Source: Primulina eburnea | Lineage: Eukaryota; Streptophyta; Magnoliopsida; Lamiales; Gesneriaceae | Reading direction: 5' to 3' | Assembly (NCBI RefSeq): GCF_022965805.1 | Contig: NC_133110.1 | Coordinates: 29,694,668-29,758,667 of the forward strand | DNA: 64,000 nt | In this document: one piece after another, positions 10,824 to 23,444 of the stretch | How positions within the stretch are numbered: the stretch's first letter is position 1 | Layout: every line of letters starts with the position of its first letter | Translations under genes and position numbers: made by a program | Notes under the pieces: generated by a model | What the model saw: the letters and a program-made list of their open reading frames with translations, nothing else | Databases searched by the model: none | Told to the model about the DNA's origin: nothing

Positions 10824-12394
10824 TGTTGGAACTTTTCAAGTTCGCAATCTTGATTTTGATGTTAACAAAACTTGTTATTGTGTTTCTAACATATTTACTC
10901 AAGTGTGAAGTTGCAAACACAAGAAGCTAGCTGAAACTGAATTTTGCACAAACTGAATTTCTGGCGAGTTTCGGTATTTTGATGATATCTCTCAACTGGA
11001 TTATCCAAATGACAATCCGCCAACTGGACTGATTAGAAAACGCAATTTGGAACAAATCGTATTTCACATCAGTTAGGCAAAATCGGATGTTATCATGGTC
11101 TAACTGATCGCTCAATTACCGAACTGATCACACGAAAACAGCAATCAGTTGGGTTTGAGCAGCTGTGGTATTTTGGTCATATCTCTCAGCTCGGTTATCG
11201 AAATGAAGCGATTCAGTATGCGTTGGAAAGATAAGACAAAGATCTACAAATCATTCTTATAAGTAAAAGTCTGAATCGAAGCTTACGATGCTGATAAATG
11301 ACGATGAAGCTACTGGTTCTGCACCAACTGAAATCAGTTAGGCTGATTTCAGCAAACCAGTTGAAACTCAACTGAACCAGACCTGCTGAACTGAACCAGC
11401 TACTGAACCAACTGAACCAGCTGCTGACCAGCTGACCAACCAACTGAATTGAACCAGTTGCTGACCAGTTGAACTGAACGATCAGATGGTTGACCAGAGT
11501 TGACCAGTCGGGAAAAATGCCCAGCAAGCCGAATTTGACTGTTGCAATTCCCGAAACAGTACAGAAACATTCCCAACGGTCATATTCCTGTGTCTAACGT
11601 ATATATCAGTGTTGGAGCTTATAAATACAACATCTTGAAGATCAAACAAGAGCTTTGGAAGTGGATTCAAAGCATGGGCACTTAGCATGAATATATCAGC
11701 TAGTCGAGAGCACAAGACCTTGTGTGAGGAAACATTTGAGATGTACACTGTAACTGATAAATTCCTCACACACAATCACTCACACATATACAGAGAGTTT
11801 GAGCTGAAAAGTTTAGTTGAGTGAGTCTTTACACAAAGACGTAAAACATTGTGTTTGTAGTCTTTGCATATGAGACATTAAACAATATGCTGATTGTGAG
11901 GTGCTGCCTACAATCTTGAGTGCTAGGAGTTCAGTTTTAGGCAGTGGGTAAGTCCTAGCTGAATGGGTTTGTACAATGAGTTGTATAAATCAAAGTCTTC
12001 TAGTGGATCCTTCCCAAGGGGAAGAAGGGGTGACGTAGGAGTGTTTGAAATCTCCGAACATCCATAAACAAATTCGTGTCTATTTATTTATTGCATTTAC
12101 TTATGATTTCCATAGTTTTAAAGATGCATTGTTGAAACATTTTATGTGTTCTTCAAATACCAAAATATTGTACACCAAGTGTTTGATAAAATGCTTCAAC
12201 TGAATATTTTAACTCATTCAACGTGCATATATTTTAAATGGTTTACAAAATATTTATTCGGTTTCTACGAAGGATTATTTCGAGTATTTTTCGCTTGGTT
12301 TGAACACCAAACTCGATTTAAATCATCGGTGTTTAATATTTCAAGAACCGAGCTATTGTAGCTCAACGATTACCCCCCCTAATCGATCCTATCA
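10824..12394 (+). repeat. Element A, third LTR, complete
   Basis: This is an uninterrupted 1571-bp LTR, TGTTGG...CCTATCA. It holds the short-repeat array (11346-11476) and TATA box (11620-11627). It borders the integrase reading frame of element B at 12395, so it marks the right end of the A insertion. The matching left TSD is outside the window. Confidence 0.93.
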
Positions 12395-15300
12395 CACTGG
12401 GATGCCATGAAGCCTCGCTATCTCTTTGATGTATTCTTCAGCATATTGATTCATCGTGTATGTAGTCTTCACCGGAAGAAAGTGAGCTGATTTCGTAAGT
12501 TGATCCACAATAACCCATATAGCATTGAATCCTCTTTGTGTTCTTGGCAAACCAAGGATGAAATCCATCGTGATATGTTCCCATTTCCACTCAGGAATGG
12601 GTAGTGGTTTCAAGAGTCCTGCTGGTCTTTGATGTTCAGTCTTGACCTGTTGACAAGTTAGACATTGTGCAACAAATTGAGCAATGTCCTTTTTCATACC
12701 CGGCCACCAAAATAATGGTTTCAAATCCTTGTACATTTTCGTGCCTCCTGGATGGATCGAATATGGAGTAGCATGAGCATCAATAAGAATATCAGTTCTG
12801 ATTGTTCCTTGCTTTGGCACACACAATCTACTACGATATGTCCAAATTCCTTTCTCATTCAATTCAAAGTTCGAATGTCCTTTTGCTTCATCTCGCTGCC
12901 TCAATTGTTGTAATTCACTGTCTATACTTTGTTCGGCCTTGATTCTATCTGCAAGTGTTGGTCGAACCATGAGAGATGATAACTGAATTGGAGCTCCCTT
13001 TGGAATAACATCAAGCTTCAAGTTCTGCAAATCCCATAAAATCTGCTCTTGTACTTGCATTGCAGCAATAGAACTGGACTTTCGACTTAACGCATCTGCA
13101 ACAACATTGGCTTTACCTGGATGATAATTAATAACACAATCATAATCTTTCACCAATTCCAACCAACGTCGTTGTCGCATATTCAATTCTTTTTGCGTGA
13201 ATAAATATTTCAAACTCTTGTGGTCTGTATATATTTCACACCGTTCACCATACAGATAATGGCGCCATATTTTCAACGCAAATACCACTGCTGCCAGTTC
13301 TAAATCATGTGTGGGATAGTTCTTTTCATATTCTTTCAATTGTCTAGAGACATAAGCAATCACCTTCCCGTGCTGCATTAGAACTGCTCCTAACCCTTGT
13401 TTCGAAGCATCACTGTATACCACAAAATCTCCTGATCCTTCTGGAATAGCAAGGACGGGTGCTGATGTCAACTTTGCCTTTAACTCTTGAAAACTGTTAT
13501 CACATGCTTCATTCCATATAAATTTCACATTCTTTCGAGTTAAAGCAGTCAAAGGCAATGCTATCTTAGAAAATCCCGATATAAACCGACGGTAATAACC
13601 AGCTAGCCCAAGAAAACTATGTACCTCGGTAACAGTGGTAGGTCGTAGCCAGTTATTAACAGCTTCAATCTTACTTGGATCCACTGATATGCCTTCTTTT
13701 GAAATGATATGACCCAAGAATGATACTTGTTCAAGCCAAAATTCACATTTCTTCCATTTCGCATATAAATGTTTATCTTTCAAAGTTTGCAAAACTAATT
13801 CCAGATGTTCTCGATGTTCCTCTACAGTTCGTGAGTAAATTAAAATATCATCTATAAACACAATCACGAACCTGTCTAAAAATGGCTTGAAAGTTCTGTT
13901 CATCAGATCCATGAAAGCAGCTGGTGCATTCGTGAGTCCAAACGGCATTACAAGAAATTCATAATGCCCGTACCTTGTTCGGAAGGCAGTCTTTGAGATA
14001 TCATCTGATTTCACTTTTAATTGATGGTAACCTGATCGTAAATCAATCTTTGAAAAGATAGCAGCTCCTTGTAGTTGATCAAACAAATCATCAATTCTAG
14101 GGAGTGGATACTTATTTTTGATTGTCACTTTGTTCAACTCCCGATAATCAATGCATAGACGAAGGGTACCGTCTTTTTTCTTCACAAATAAAACAGGTGC
14201 ACCCCACGGTGAAAAGCTCGGTCTAATAAACCCTTTATCAAGCAACTCTTGTAACTGTTCTTTCAATTCTTTCATTTCTGTAGGATCTAATCGATAAGAA
14301 GCTTTTGAGATCGGATGAGTACCTGCCACAATATCAATCACAAACTCGATCCCTCTATCTGGGGGTAAGCCTGTTACATCATCAGGAAATACTTCTGGAA
14401 ACTCACAAACAACATCTGTATCTTTTAATTCACGAACCGGTGGATCAATAACTAAAACAGATTCTAAATATCCTTGACACCCCTTCTGTAATAATTTACA
14501 AGCCTTCATACAAGAGATTATCCTTAGAGATAAGGATATACCTGCACTTGGTACTGTGAATGGTTCAGCTCCTACTGGTGCAAACTTGATCATCTTTAAG
14601 CCACAGTCAATAGAAACTTTGTACTTCGTGAGCCAATCCATTCCCAATATCACATCAAAATCTGTCATCCTCAGAACTATCAAGTCAGCATACATCTGAT
14701 ATCCTTGGACATATAATGGACACCCTCGCACAATCTGATCTGTCTGTAATTCTTGTCCGGAAGGTAAGGCTATGGAGAGTTGTGTCTCAGTTGTACTTGC
14801 TGTAATGCCCAGTCTCCTTACAAACGATTCCGAAATAAAAGAATGCGTGGCTCCTGAATCTAGTAAAACAATAGCAGTAATACCAGAAATCAAGAACATA
14901 CCCATGATCATCGATGTATCCGCATCCACTTCTTCTTTGGTCATGGAGAAAAGGCGTCCCTGCACTTTCTCAGAACTCCCTGGACAATTCTTGGCGAGAT
15001 GCCCTGGCTTTTTGCAGCGATAGCAAACATTGGAACCTTGCATACATTCCCCGCCATGAAGTTTGCCACATTTAGGACAAGGTGGTCTGTCTTGTTCTTT
15101 ACGTGGAGGAGGACCCTTGCCACGGGGTTCCTCTGGTCGAGTACCTCTGCTATCAGTCTTTTTGCCTTGTCCTGGTCCTTGGCTCTTCTGAAAGTACTGC
15201 TGCCTTTGTTGTTGTCTGTCTCTGTCAGTATCATGTTCATCTTGTTCTGCCATAAGTGCTCTTTCCACTATCTCCCCATAGGTAACAACTTTCGCCTTCC

Positions 15301-15973
15301 GTACATCTCGTTTAATTTCAGAGCGAAGTCCCCGCATGAAATGTTCGCCCTTACTTGTGTCATCCTGTGCAATATATGGTACATATTGAACTCCAGCTTC
15401 AAATTGTTGTATGTATTCAGTCATTGACATGTTTCCTTGCTTCAAATTCAGGAAATCACTAGCTTTCTTGGCTCGTACATCTTTGCTAAAGTATTTGTTG
15501 TAAAACATGGATTTAAATGTTTCCCATGTCAATGGCATCGCAGGTAATGCCACCCTTGCACTCTCCCACCATATCCTTGCATGCTTTGTTAACAAAAATA
15601 TGGCACAAGTTACTTTGTCTGCATCCTCCATATGAAGGTAAGAGAAGATGGACTCCAATGACTTAATCCACTCTTCTGCTACTGCTGGATCGGTACTTCC
15701 CATGAATTCAGGAGGATTCAAACGTCGAAAACGATCATACACATCAGTTTGAACAGGCCCTTGTCTGGGAAGAATGGCTTGTGCATGTGCCTGCTCATGT
15801 GTAGTTCGTTGCATCTCCAGTAATTGATGTATCTGCTCCCCATGAACTTTAGCTTGTTGTTGGAGGAGCTGAGCAAAATCATCTATAGGTCGTGGTGTAC
15901 TGCCTTCACCTTAAACCGCTGGGGCCTTGCCCCTAGATGACTCTCCTTCATGTACCTTACGTTTCGGTGGCAT
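12395..15973 (-). pseudogene. gag-pol: Element B Gag-Pol, 3' truncated, one early stop
   Basis: This minus-strand gypsy gag-pol starts at ATG 15973 (MPPKRKV, as in element I). Codon 21 is a stop (TAA at 15913-15911) where element I has GAA. The frame then stays open down to 12395. Visible domains are Gag with a zinc knuckle ([14 protein letters not shown]), protease with LLDSGA rather than the commoner DTG, RT with FIDDILIYS, RNase H (SDASKQGLG) and the integrase HHCC finger and first catalytic Asp (MDFILGLP). Coding stops at LHGIPV because element A is inserted there, so the rest of the integrase and the 3' LTR lie left of the window. It is nearly intact apart from these two lesions. Confidence 0.9.
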
Positions 15974-16098
15974 CGTCGCTTATCTTAACCTACAAATAGA
16001 TCACATAACTTAACATAAACTATGGGATACAAAGATACTTACTTGCCGAGTTCTCCATGTAGATGAAGTGCAGTGTCTTCCCTGTCGAAGAACCGTGG

Positions 16099-16110
16099 GC
16101 TCTGATACCA
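16099..16110 (-). other. Element B primer-binding site
   Basis: GCTCTGATACCA on the plus strand reads TGGTATCAGAGC on the minus strand, seven bases from the LTR edge at 16118. The leader between it and the ATG at 15973 contains no gene. Confidence 0.9.
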
Positions 16111-16117
16111 TATTAAT

Positions 16118-18147
16118 TGTCACACCCTTACTCTATACTTAGCATAATTACCATAATCAAAATAGGGTTTGATTGATATCACTATAGTATGAAGCAAATC
16201 AAACAAGAAACATCACTTTGACGGTTTAGAAAAATTTTGGCATGATGCCCCTACATTTTGTTTAACCCAAAACTCAAGCAACTACATTCATATATATAAA
16301 AACATATTTCATCTACACAAACGTATTCTGCTTCATTCTACACATAGACATAAACATTGTAAAACATGTTTCAAACCCTGACATTGTAAAACTTATAATA
16401 CATATGCGGAAGCTATACAATAAGAAGCCCGGTTCTTGTCGAGGTGAGACACGTCACAAGCATCCATTGGCGAACCGGCATCCTAGGTCTCTTCACTACC
16501 TGATCCTGTAATACATGAGCTACGTGAGTTTATAAAACTCAATAAGTTGGCACTTGTATGTATCAATATACATCGAAGGAACATACATATCAAGTCGTGG
16601 CAACAATGAAGCTTTAAACCATGTCATATCATAGCATATATTCATGTTCATTTTGTACTTGAGCCTCATTAGTTGACCTGTACTACCGTGCTTGCTTTAT
16701 TATATAGCTACTACTGTGTTGGACGTCAGGGAGCAACCTTTGGCAACCCCACGCCCCATGAACATATATTGGCCAATAGCTTTGGTGGACTTAAAACCAC
16801 CCATGATGTCAACAAGCTCTATATCATGTAAAATCATTCATTTTCCTTTTCAATGTTCATGTTCTTGCTCATAACATAGCACCCAACATCAATATTCATG
16901 AGTTACTTTCTTATTTAGTACATAAAAATGGAATATGGTGCTATGTTTCATCAATAAACATACTAACAATGTACATATATCAATAATCAATGAGAAGCAT
17001 TTGCAATTCATAATATTACTCATGTATTACTTCAAGAACATGCCAACTTACAGTCCAAGCTTAAGAACACTGGTTTGAGACGGTGTTTCACGCTCCTATA
17101 CTGTCAAATATACCAATAATTCAGTCACTATTGTATAAACTAGCTGAAAATCACTCCTATACATGTAGGATAACTAAAAAGGAAGAAAACTTACACCTAT
17201 ATGATGTTCTTGAGGTGGAGTACTAAGATCTATCTTCAAAATGATGAAGGAAATGAAGAAAGAAGCTCTTTGGAGAAGTTTTCTAAATGTTTCCTTCGAG
17301 TTTTCTGTGAAAAAGGGGAAGAGGAGCTGATGGAATGGTTTAGAAACCCGTAACTTATCTTCTTATATGTAAGGCGGCGCTCGGGCGGTCATTTTCTACC
17401 GCCCGAGCGCGGAATGTTCTGTCCAAAAGGTGCAGTTTTCGTGCACTGGCGCTCGGGCGGTCATTTTCTACCGCTCGAGCGCCATATGTTCTGTAAATTT
17501 CGTGAACCATTAGTGTACCGGCGCTCGGGCGGTAGAATCTTACCGCTCGGGCGCCACTTGTTCTGCCTCTGCGCACTGACTCTTCAAAGATTGCTCCGGA
17601 AATGGTTCTTCCGCTCATAATCTGAATACATGGTAAACTAGACGATTGCCCTATGTCTTGGCTTGAATCTCCCACTGGTTTCAGGTAATTTGGAGGTCTG
17701 AGTAAAAAGTTATGCCAATTCTCCTAACATGTGTCAGTGAAGGAATGACGGTATACACGACACACTTCGGGGCGCTTTTGGCTTGTCCTCCACAATGATT
17801 TGGACAAAACCCAAAACGTGAAAGTTGTAGCATTATGTCTTAGCTTTCTAATGGTTATGGCCTCACACAATTTGGATCAATATTCAAATCATTATGCTAA
17901 AACCCGTAAAAACTACCATATCTACATCTCATTTCCTACCAACTTCATAACACTATTTCTATGTACACATCTTACCATCACTATTTTGACATTTATTCAT
18001 TCTCAATGCACCATAAACAATATAAAAGTCTTGTTCAATCTCAATATTGATACTTCAATCATCACGTGAAATCTAATAAGGTAATTAACTACAAAATAAA
18101 CGACATAAACGTGTTATAATCATTTGTACGAGTAACCGGGCATTACA
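16118..18147 (-). repeat. Element B 5' LTR
   Basis: This 2030-bp LTR is inverted. On the minus strand it begins TGTAATGCCCGGTTACTCG (at 18147) and ends GGGTGTGACA (at 16118). It is clearly homologous to the plus-strand LTR of element I (60908-63047). It interrupts C1 in its protease coding; GGTTA at 18148-18152 is the likely TSD, but the partner copy is off the window. The short frames inside it (16692-16874, 17800-18069) have no recognisable product. Confidence 0.92.
17374..17556 (-). repeat. Array of GGCGCTCGGGCGGT inverted repeats (B LTR)
   Basis: Three units of about 70 bp each carry GGCGCTCGGGCGGT and its inverted partner ACCGCYCGAGCGCC around an AT-rich spacer such as CATTTTCT. On the minus strand the array lies just upstream of a TATA sequence (17364-17367). 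Element I has a different repeat in the same position. Confidence 0.85.
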
Positions 18148-21100
18148 GGTTATCCCGCTTATATATTGATAGATACAGGTGCATCGAATACATTCATCTC
18201 AGAACGATATGCATTATTGCATTCCCTGCCTGTTGAGTCTTTGTTGGATGTAGTGTCCATTACTTCTCCGTTGGGAAGTGGTTTGATAGCTGTGACTATG
18301 GTTAGACATTGCATCTTACAATTTGAGGGTCATGAAATTGATCTAGATTGCATAGTACTGGGTTAGATGATTTTGATTGCATTGTTGGGATTGACATGTT
18401 AACCAAGTACAGAGCCACCGTGGATTGTTTCCACAAGATTATCAGATTCAGACCAGAAATGGCAGAAGAGTGGAAATTCTACAGTAAGGGTTCCAGATCT
18501 CGGATTCCCTTAATTTCGGCTTTGACTGTAAATAGATTGTTGCAGAAAGGAGCAGATGGGTTCCTTGTTTATGCTGTAGATGTACAGAAGTCGAGCCCGG
18601 CATTGGCAGATTTGCCAGTAGTACGGGAGTTTACAGATGTGTTCCCAGATGAAATCCCAGGGTTACCTCCAGCTCGAGAGGTAGATTTTAGCATAGATCT
18701 GATGCCAGGTACTGTTCCTATATCTCGAGCTCCGTATTGGATGGCGCCTATTGAACTGAAAGAACTGAAAGCACAATTAGAAGATCTACTAGCGAAGGGA
18801 TATGTCCGACCTAGTGTATCTCCTTGGGGCGCACCAGTGCTCTTTGTGCGGAAGAAAGATGGATCGATGCGATTGTGTATAGATTATCGGCAATTGAACA
18901 AAGCGACAGTGAAGAATAAATATCCATTGCCGCGCATTGACGATCTATTTGATCAATTACAGGGATCTTCTGTTTATTCTAAAATTGATTTGCGATCCGG
19001 ATATCATCAACTCAGAGTTCGAGATGTAGACATACCAAAAACAGCATTTCGAACCAGGTATGGACATTACGAATTTATTGTCATGCCTTTTGGTTTAACA
19101 AATGCTCCAGCGGTATTTATGAGCTTGATGAACCGAATCTTTCAGAGGTATTTAGATGATTTTGTGATTGTCTTTATTGATGACATTTTGGTGTATTCAA
19201 AGAACAGAAATGAGCATGCAGAGCATCTCAGAATTGTGTTGCAGACATTGAGTAATGAGAGATTGTATGCTAAATTGTCAAAGTGTGAATTTTGGTTGAA
19301 TCGAGTTGTCTTTTTGGGGCATATCATATCTGGAGATGGTATTGCTATAGATCCAAGAAAAGTAGAAGCTGTAATCAGCTGGACGAGACCGACTTCTGTG
19401 CCGGAGATACGCAGTTTCATGGGTCTAGCAGGATACTACCGACGATTTATTAAAGATTTCTCCAGTATTGCAAAACCAATTACCCAGTTGACACAAAAGA
19501 ATGCACCATTTGTATGGTCTGAGGATTGTGAGTCTAGCTTCGTGGAATTGAAGAAGAAGCTGACTGGTGCTCCAATACTGACTATACCTTCAGGTACAGG
19601 TGATTTCGTTGTATATTGTGATGCCTCTCACAGAGGTTTGGGATGTGTTCTCATGCAGCGAGGTCATGTGGTCGCATACGCCTCGAGACAATTGAAGCCA
19701 CATGAAGTTCGATACCCCATTCACGATCTTGAATTGGCAGCTATCGTATTTGCATTAAAGATCTGGCGTCACTATCTCTACGGCGAGAAATTTGAGGTTT
19801 ACTCTGATCAAAAGAGCCTGAAGTATCTATTTTCTCAATCAGAACTGAACATAGAACAGCGTAGATGGCTTGATCTACTGAAGGACTTTGATTGCGAGAT
19901 CAAATACTATCCAGGGATGTCAAATGCAGCAGTGGACGCGTTGAGTCGAAAGGTTTGTTCTTTATACTTATCGACGATAGGTGTTACAAAGTTAGTTGAA
20001 AACTTCTGTTTGTCCGGATTAGAATTTGATACAGATAGTAGGCCACTACGACTTGCTACTATTCATGTTGAACCTGATTTGATTTGGAGCATTAAAGAAG
20101 CACAAAGAATGGGTGCAGAGATCAATTCAGATGGTCAAATCAGGGCAATTGTTAGAATATCAGGTACGTGATCATGTACTGTATGTGAATAACCGTCTTG
20201 TCATGCCAGATGTTTCAGATTTGAGACATCAGATTCTATCAGAAGCACATTGTAGTCGGTTTAGCATTCATCCTGGTGGCCGAAAGATGTACAATGATTT
20301 GAAGACACAGTTCTGGTGGAAGCAGATGAAGTCAGATATCGCAGAATTTGTGTCTAAGTGCTTGAATTGCCAGCAAGTGAAGGCTGAGAGGAAGAAGCCT
20401 GGAGGTTTACTTCAAAGTTTAGCCATTCCAGAATGGAAATAGGATCACATTTCCATGGATTTCGTAACGAAGTTACCTCGATCATCTAAAGGCTGTGATG
20501 CGATTTGGGTCATTATTGATAGACTGACCAAATCAGCTTGCTTTATTCTGTACAGAATGACGTATCGACATGACCAGATGACAGAGATATATGTCCGAGA
20601 GGTAGTCAGATTACATGGTGTGCCGAAGTCTATCGTATCAGATCGTGATCCATGATTCACTTCACACTTTTGGCACAGTTTACAGCAGGCCTTAGGTACG
20701 ACACTACACCTGAGTACTGCTTATCATCCTCAGACAGACGGACAGTCAGAGCGGACTATCCAGACTTTAGAGGATATGTTGAGAGCCGTAGTGCTAGATT
20801 TTGGCACTAGTTGGCAAGATTCTCTACCTATTTGTGAATTTTCTTATAATAATAGCTATCAGACAAGCATTGAGATGGTACCCTTTGAAGATTTATATGG
20901 CAAAAAGTGCAGATCTCCGCTGTATTGGAATGACGTCTCAGAGGTACCATAACTTGGGCCAGATATGATTCGTGACATGACTGAGAAGGTGAAAATCATT
21001 CAGAAGAGAATGAAAACGGCACAGGATAGGCAAGCCAAATACGCCAATGTCAGACGTAGACCGTTGGTATTCGAGCAAGGAGACAGAGTGTTTCTAAAGA

Positions 21101-21495
21101 TTTCCCCATTCAGAGGCGTGGTCAGATTTGGTAAGCGTGGGAAGCTGTCTCCTAGATACATCGGTCCTTACGAGATTCTTGAAAAGATTGGCGACCGAGC
21201 CTATCGACTTGCACTTCCTCCTTCGTTATCCGGGATACATGATGTTTTTCATGTGTCAATGTTGCGTAAGTATATGCCAGATATTTCTCATGATATTCAG
21301 CCTGACGAAGCTGAGCTTGATCAGACCTTGAGCTATGTTGAGCAACGGATACAAATTCTTGATCGGAAAGAAAAGAAGCTCAGGACGAAGACTATTCCGT
21401 TAGTGAAAGTCCAATGGAGTCGTCATGGCATCGAGGAAGCGACTTGGGAAACAGAAGCGGATATGCAACAGAAACATCCCGAATTATCTACATGA
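18148..21495 (+). pseudogene. pol: Element C1 Pol, decayed
   Basis: This gypsy pol starts at the protease (ILIDTGAS) because element B cut off gag and everything upstream. It closely resembles residues about 395-1511 of the intact G protein. RT (FIDDILVYS), RNase H ([10 protein letters not shown]), the integrase finger and the integrase core with the chromodomain-like tail can all be followed. Lesions are a one-base deletion near 18362, a frameshift near 20115, and stops at 20440-20442 (TGG to TAG), 20653-20655 (CGA to TGA) and 20950-20952 (GAA to TAA). It cannot make a functional protein. Confidence 0.92.
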
Positions 21496-21580
21496 TGTAA
21501 GTAAATTTTCAGTATTGATTATATTACTTATCATGTATATTTGAAAATTTCCTGAGATTTCGAGGACGAAATCATTTCTT

Positions 21581-21593
21581 AGAGGGGGAGAAA
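21581..21593 (+). other. C1 polypurine tract
   Basis: AGAGGGGGAGAAA ends exactly where the 3' LTR begins. The same tract precedes the LTRs of C2, G, H and F. Confidence 0.88.
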
Positions 21594-21698
21594 TGTAAGG
21601 CTCGAGATTATTAGTTTTCATTAAAATGATACTCGGAAGATATGGGAATGCATGACGTGCGAGGAGAGGAGAAAAGACATGAAAATTAAGAGTTTGCA

Positions 21699-21940
21699 AG
21701 ACCGCACCCGCGCCCAAAACAGGAGTGCACCCGCGGTTCATGGACAGAAAGTTGGCAAATTTTATTCGTAGCATCACCGCACCCGCGGTGCAGAAGGACC
21801 GCACCTGCGGTGACAAGACCGCACCCGCGGTCTTGCAGAGACCGCACCCGCGGTCGCTATTTTGAGAAAAATGATAAGGTTGCCGAGAGCATAGCGCACC
21901 CGTGGTGCTAACGTGACCGCACCCGCGGTGCTGCATGCGA
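21699..21940 (+). repeat. Array of ACCGCACCCGCGGT inverted repeats (C1 LTR)
   Basis: There are eight or so copies of the motif seen in the D-family LTRs. One near 21825 has 9-bp arms, CAAGACCGC and GCGGTCTTG, around ACCC. Flanking words such as GTAGCATCACCGCACCCGCGG and CCGAGAGC also resemble D1. It lies about 40 bp upstream of a TATA stretch. Confidence 0.9.
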
Positions 21941-21977
21941 GAAGTCCACCTTTGTTTTTCAAGCTGACACATGGCAC

Positions 21978-21989
21978 ATATATATATAG
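21978..21989 (+). promoter_or_regulatory. Likely TATA box, C1 LTR
   Basis: TATATATATAG lies just downstream of the inverted-repeat array. C2 has TATATATA at 28591 in the same relative position. It is assigned by position and motif. Confidence 0.55.
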
Positions 21990-22893
21990 ATTTGAGCTGA
22001 ATCTTCATTTTTTTCATTCCAGCAACAGACCGACCGAGAGCTCCTTAGAATTCCTCAAGTTTCTTCAAAGTTTGAGGTAAGATTTCGTAAGATTTAGCCA
22101 TCTGATTTTTATACAGAATAGAGATTCTTGTTCCTGGCATCATTGGCTACAAGAAGATGTAAGTTTCCTTAAATTCCAGCATGGTTTGAAAATTAGATGT
22201 TGAGGAAGTTATGATATGATGTATAATATGTGTTCGTGAGATTATGAGCATCGTATATTCGCAAACAGATTGAGAAAAAGATTTGATGTGCGATTGTTTA
22301 AGGATTTCAGTATGTATATGATTAAATATACGCAGATTTTTAGAGTTGGGCATGGTTATGAGATTAACTATGAATTGAGAACTGTGATGTGTTGATATAG
22401 GTGAGAGTTGGATTGACCGGTATCGAGAATTACGTTGTTATGCCGTCAAATTGTATCAAGACTAGTTACAGATTTTATATATATCTTGGTAGGATTAGAG
22501 ATTGATAAAATATATATCACATTGCCATTTCAGATTGGTGTCGACGACTTTGACATCGAGACCTCGACATCGATAAAGGTTTAGCGACGAGAAAGGTATA
22601 ATGCATGTTCGTGTTGGGAGATACAACTCAAATGAGATCCCATTTGAGTTTCCCAACCAAAATCACATACTAGATTTATTGTTTACCTCGAATTATGATT
22701 GTGATTTGTTTATAGAACTTGTATTCAAATCTTCTGAGATGATTATGCATTGTTTACAGATTGTTACGCATTGCATTTAAGATAGGGAGTCTTGACAGAA
22801 ACAGTCAAACTTCTAGATGTTCGGTGATATCACAGCTTAGGGGAAGATCATTCTCCTATTGTAGATGTGGATACAGATCAGGCCGAAGTCTAG

Positions 22894-22948
22894 GAATAAG
22901 ACGTACCGTCACCCCGATTGGGAGGGTAGGTGATAGATCGTCTTATTC
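22894..22948 (+). other. Conserved stem-loop sequence 1 in the C1 LTR
   Basis: GAATAAGACG and CGTCTTATTC form a perfect 10-bp inverted repeat. Inside it are GTCACC and GGTGAT arms, so a long hairpin is possible. The same block is found in G (43597-43651 and 50037-50091) and, inverted, in H (57386-57440), although the U3 arrays of these LTRs differ. It lies downstream of the TATA box and so probably within the transcript. Confidence 0.6.
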
Positions 22949-23112
22949 ACACCGGGATCGCTAGAGTTCTAGTCGAGTCGAGTCCAGACATGGTTTGATT
23001 CGCATTGCATGTTTATATGGATGTCATTCATAATAACACGTTTCATGTTTTAGATTGATTATATGCATGTATACATGTTTATACTGGGATTTGTTCTCAC
23101 CGGAGTTTCCGG

Positions 23113-23146
23113 CTGTTGTTATGTATGTATGTGTGCATAACAACAG
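23113..23146 (+). other. Conserved stem-loop sequence 2 in the C1 LTR
   Basis: CTGTTGTTATG and CATAACAACAG form an 11-bp perfect stem with a 12-base loop. The same hairpin occurs in G (43817-43850), H (57186-57219) and, with one G-U pair and one mismatch, in F (32198-32231 and 38761-38794). Confidence 0.6.
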
Positions 23147-23444
23147 GTGGGGCAGGATCTGGGTCGAGACAGAGATGAGATCGTGATAGCGTGGTGACTT
23201 CGGGCGCAGCAGAAGACTAGTGGTTTTTAGTAGACTTGGACTATTTGTATTTGGTTTATTGTATTAAACACTAGTTGGATGAATGTACTAGAACAAGACA
23301 TGTTTGTATGTTTGTAATATAAATAAAGAACTTATGCTTGTTTGCATACATTAGAATTAATGTTGAAAAGAGAAAATTTGACCCACATTTCTCATAGATC
23401 CATTTAATCCCAGAAAGAAATGAGTTAGAGCCCGAGTCCCCACA

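Larger units (their letters stand above)
21594..23444 (+). repeat. C1 3' LTR
   Basis: This 1851-bp LTR starts TGTAAGGCTCGAG and ends GTCCCCACA. It contains an ACCGCACCCGCGGT array (21699-21940), a TATA stretch (21978-21989) and two inverted repeats shared with G and H (22894-22948 and 23113-23146). C2 reverse-transcriptase coding follows directly at 23445, so this is the right end of C1 inserted in C2. Confidence 0.92.

Noticed and set aside
14999..15427. 142-residue plus-strand frame
   Set aside because: It is antisense to element B gag. Its hydrophobic look comes from the opposite strand of a polar Gag.
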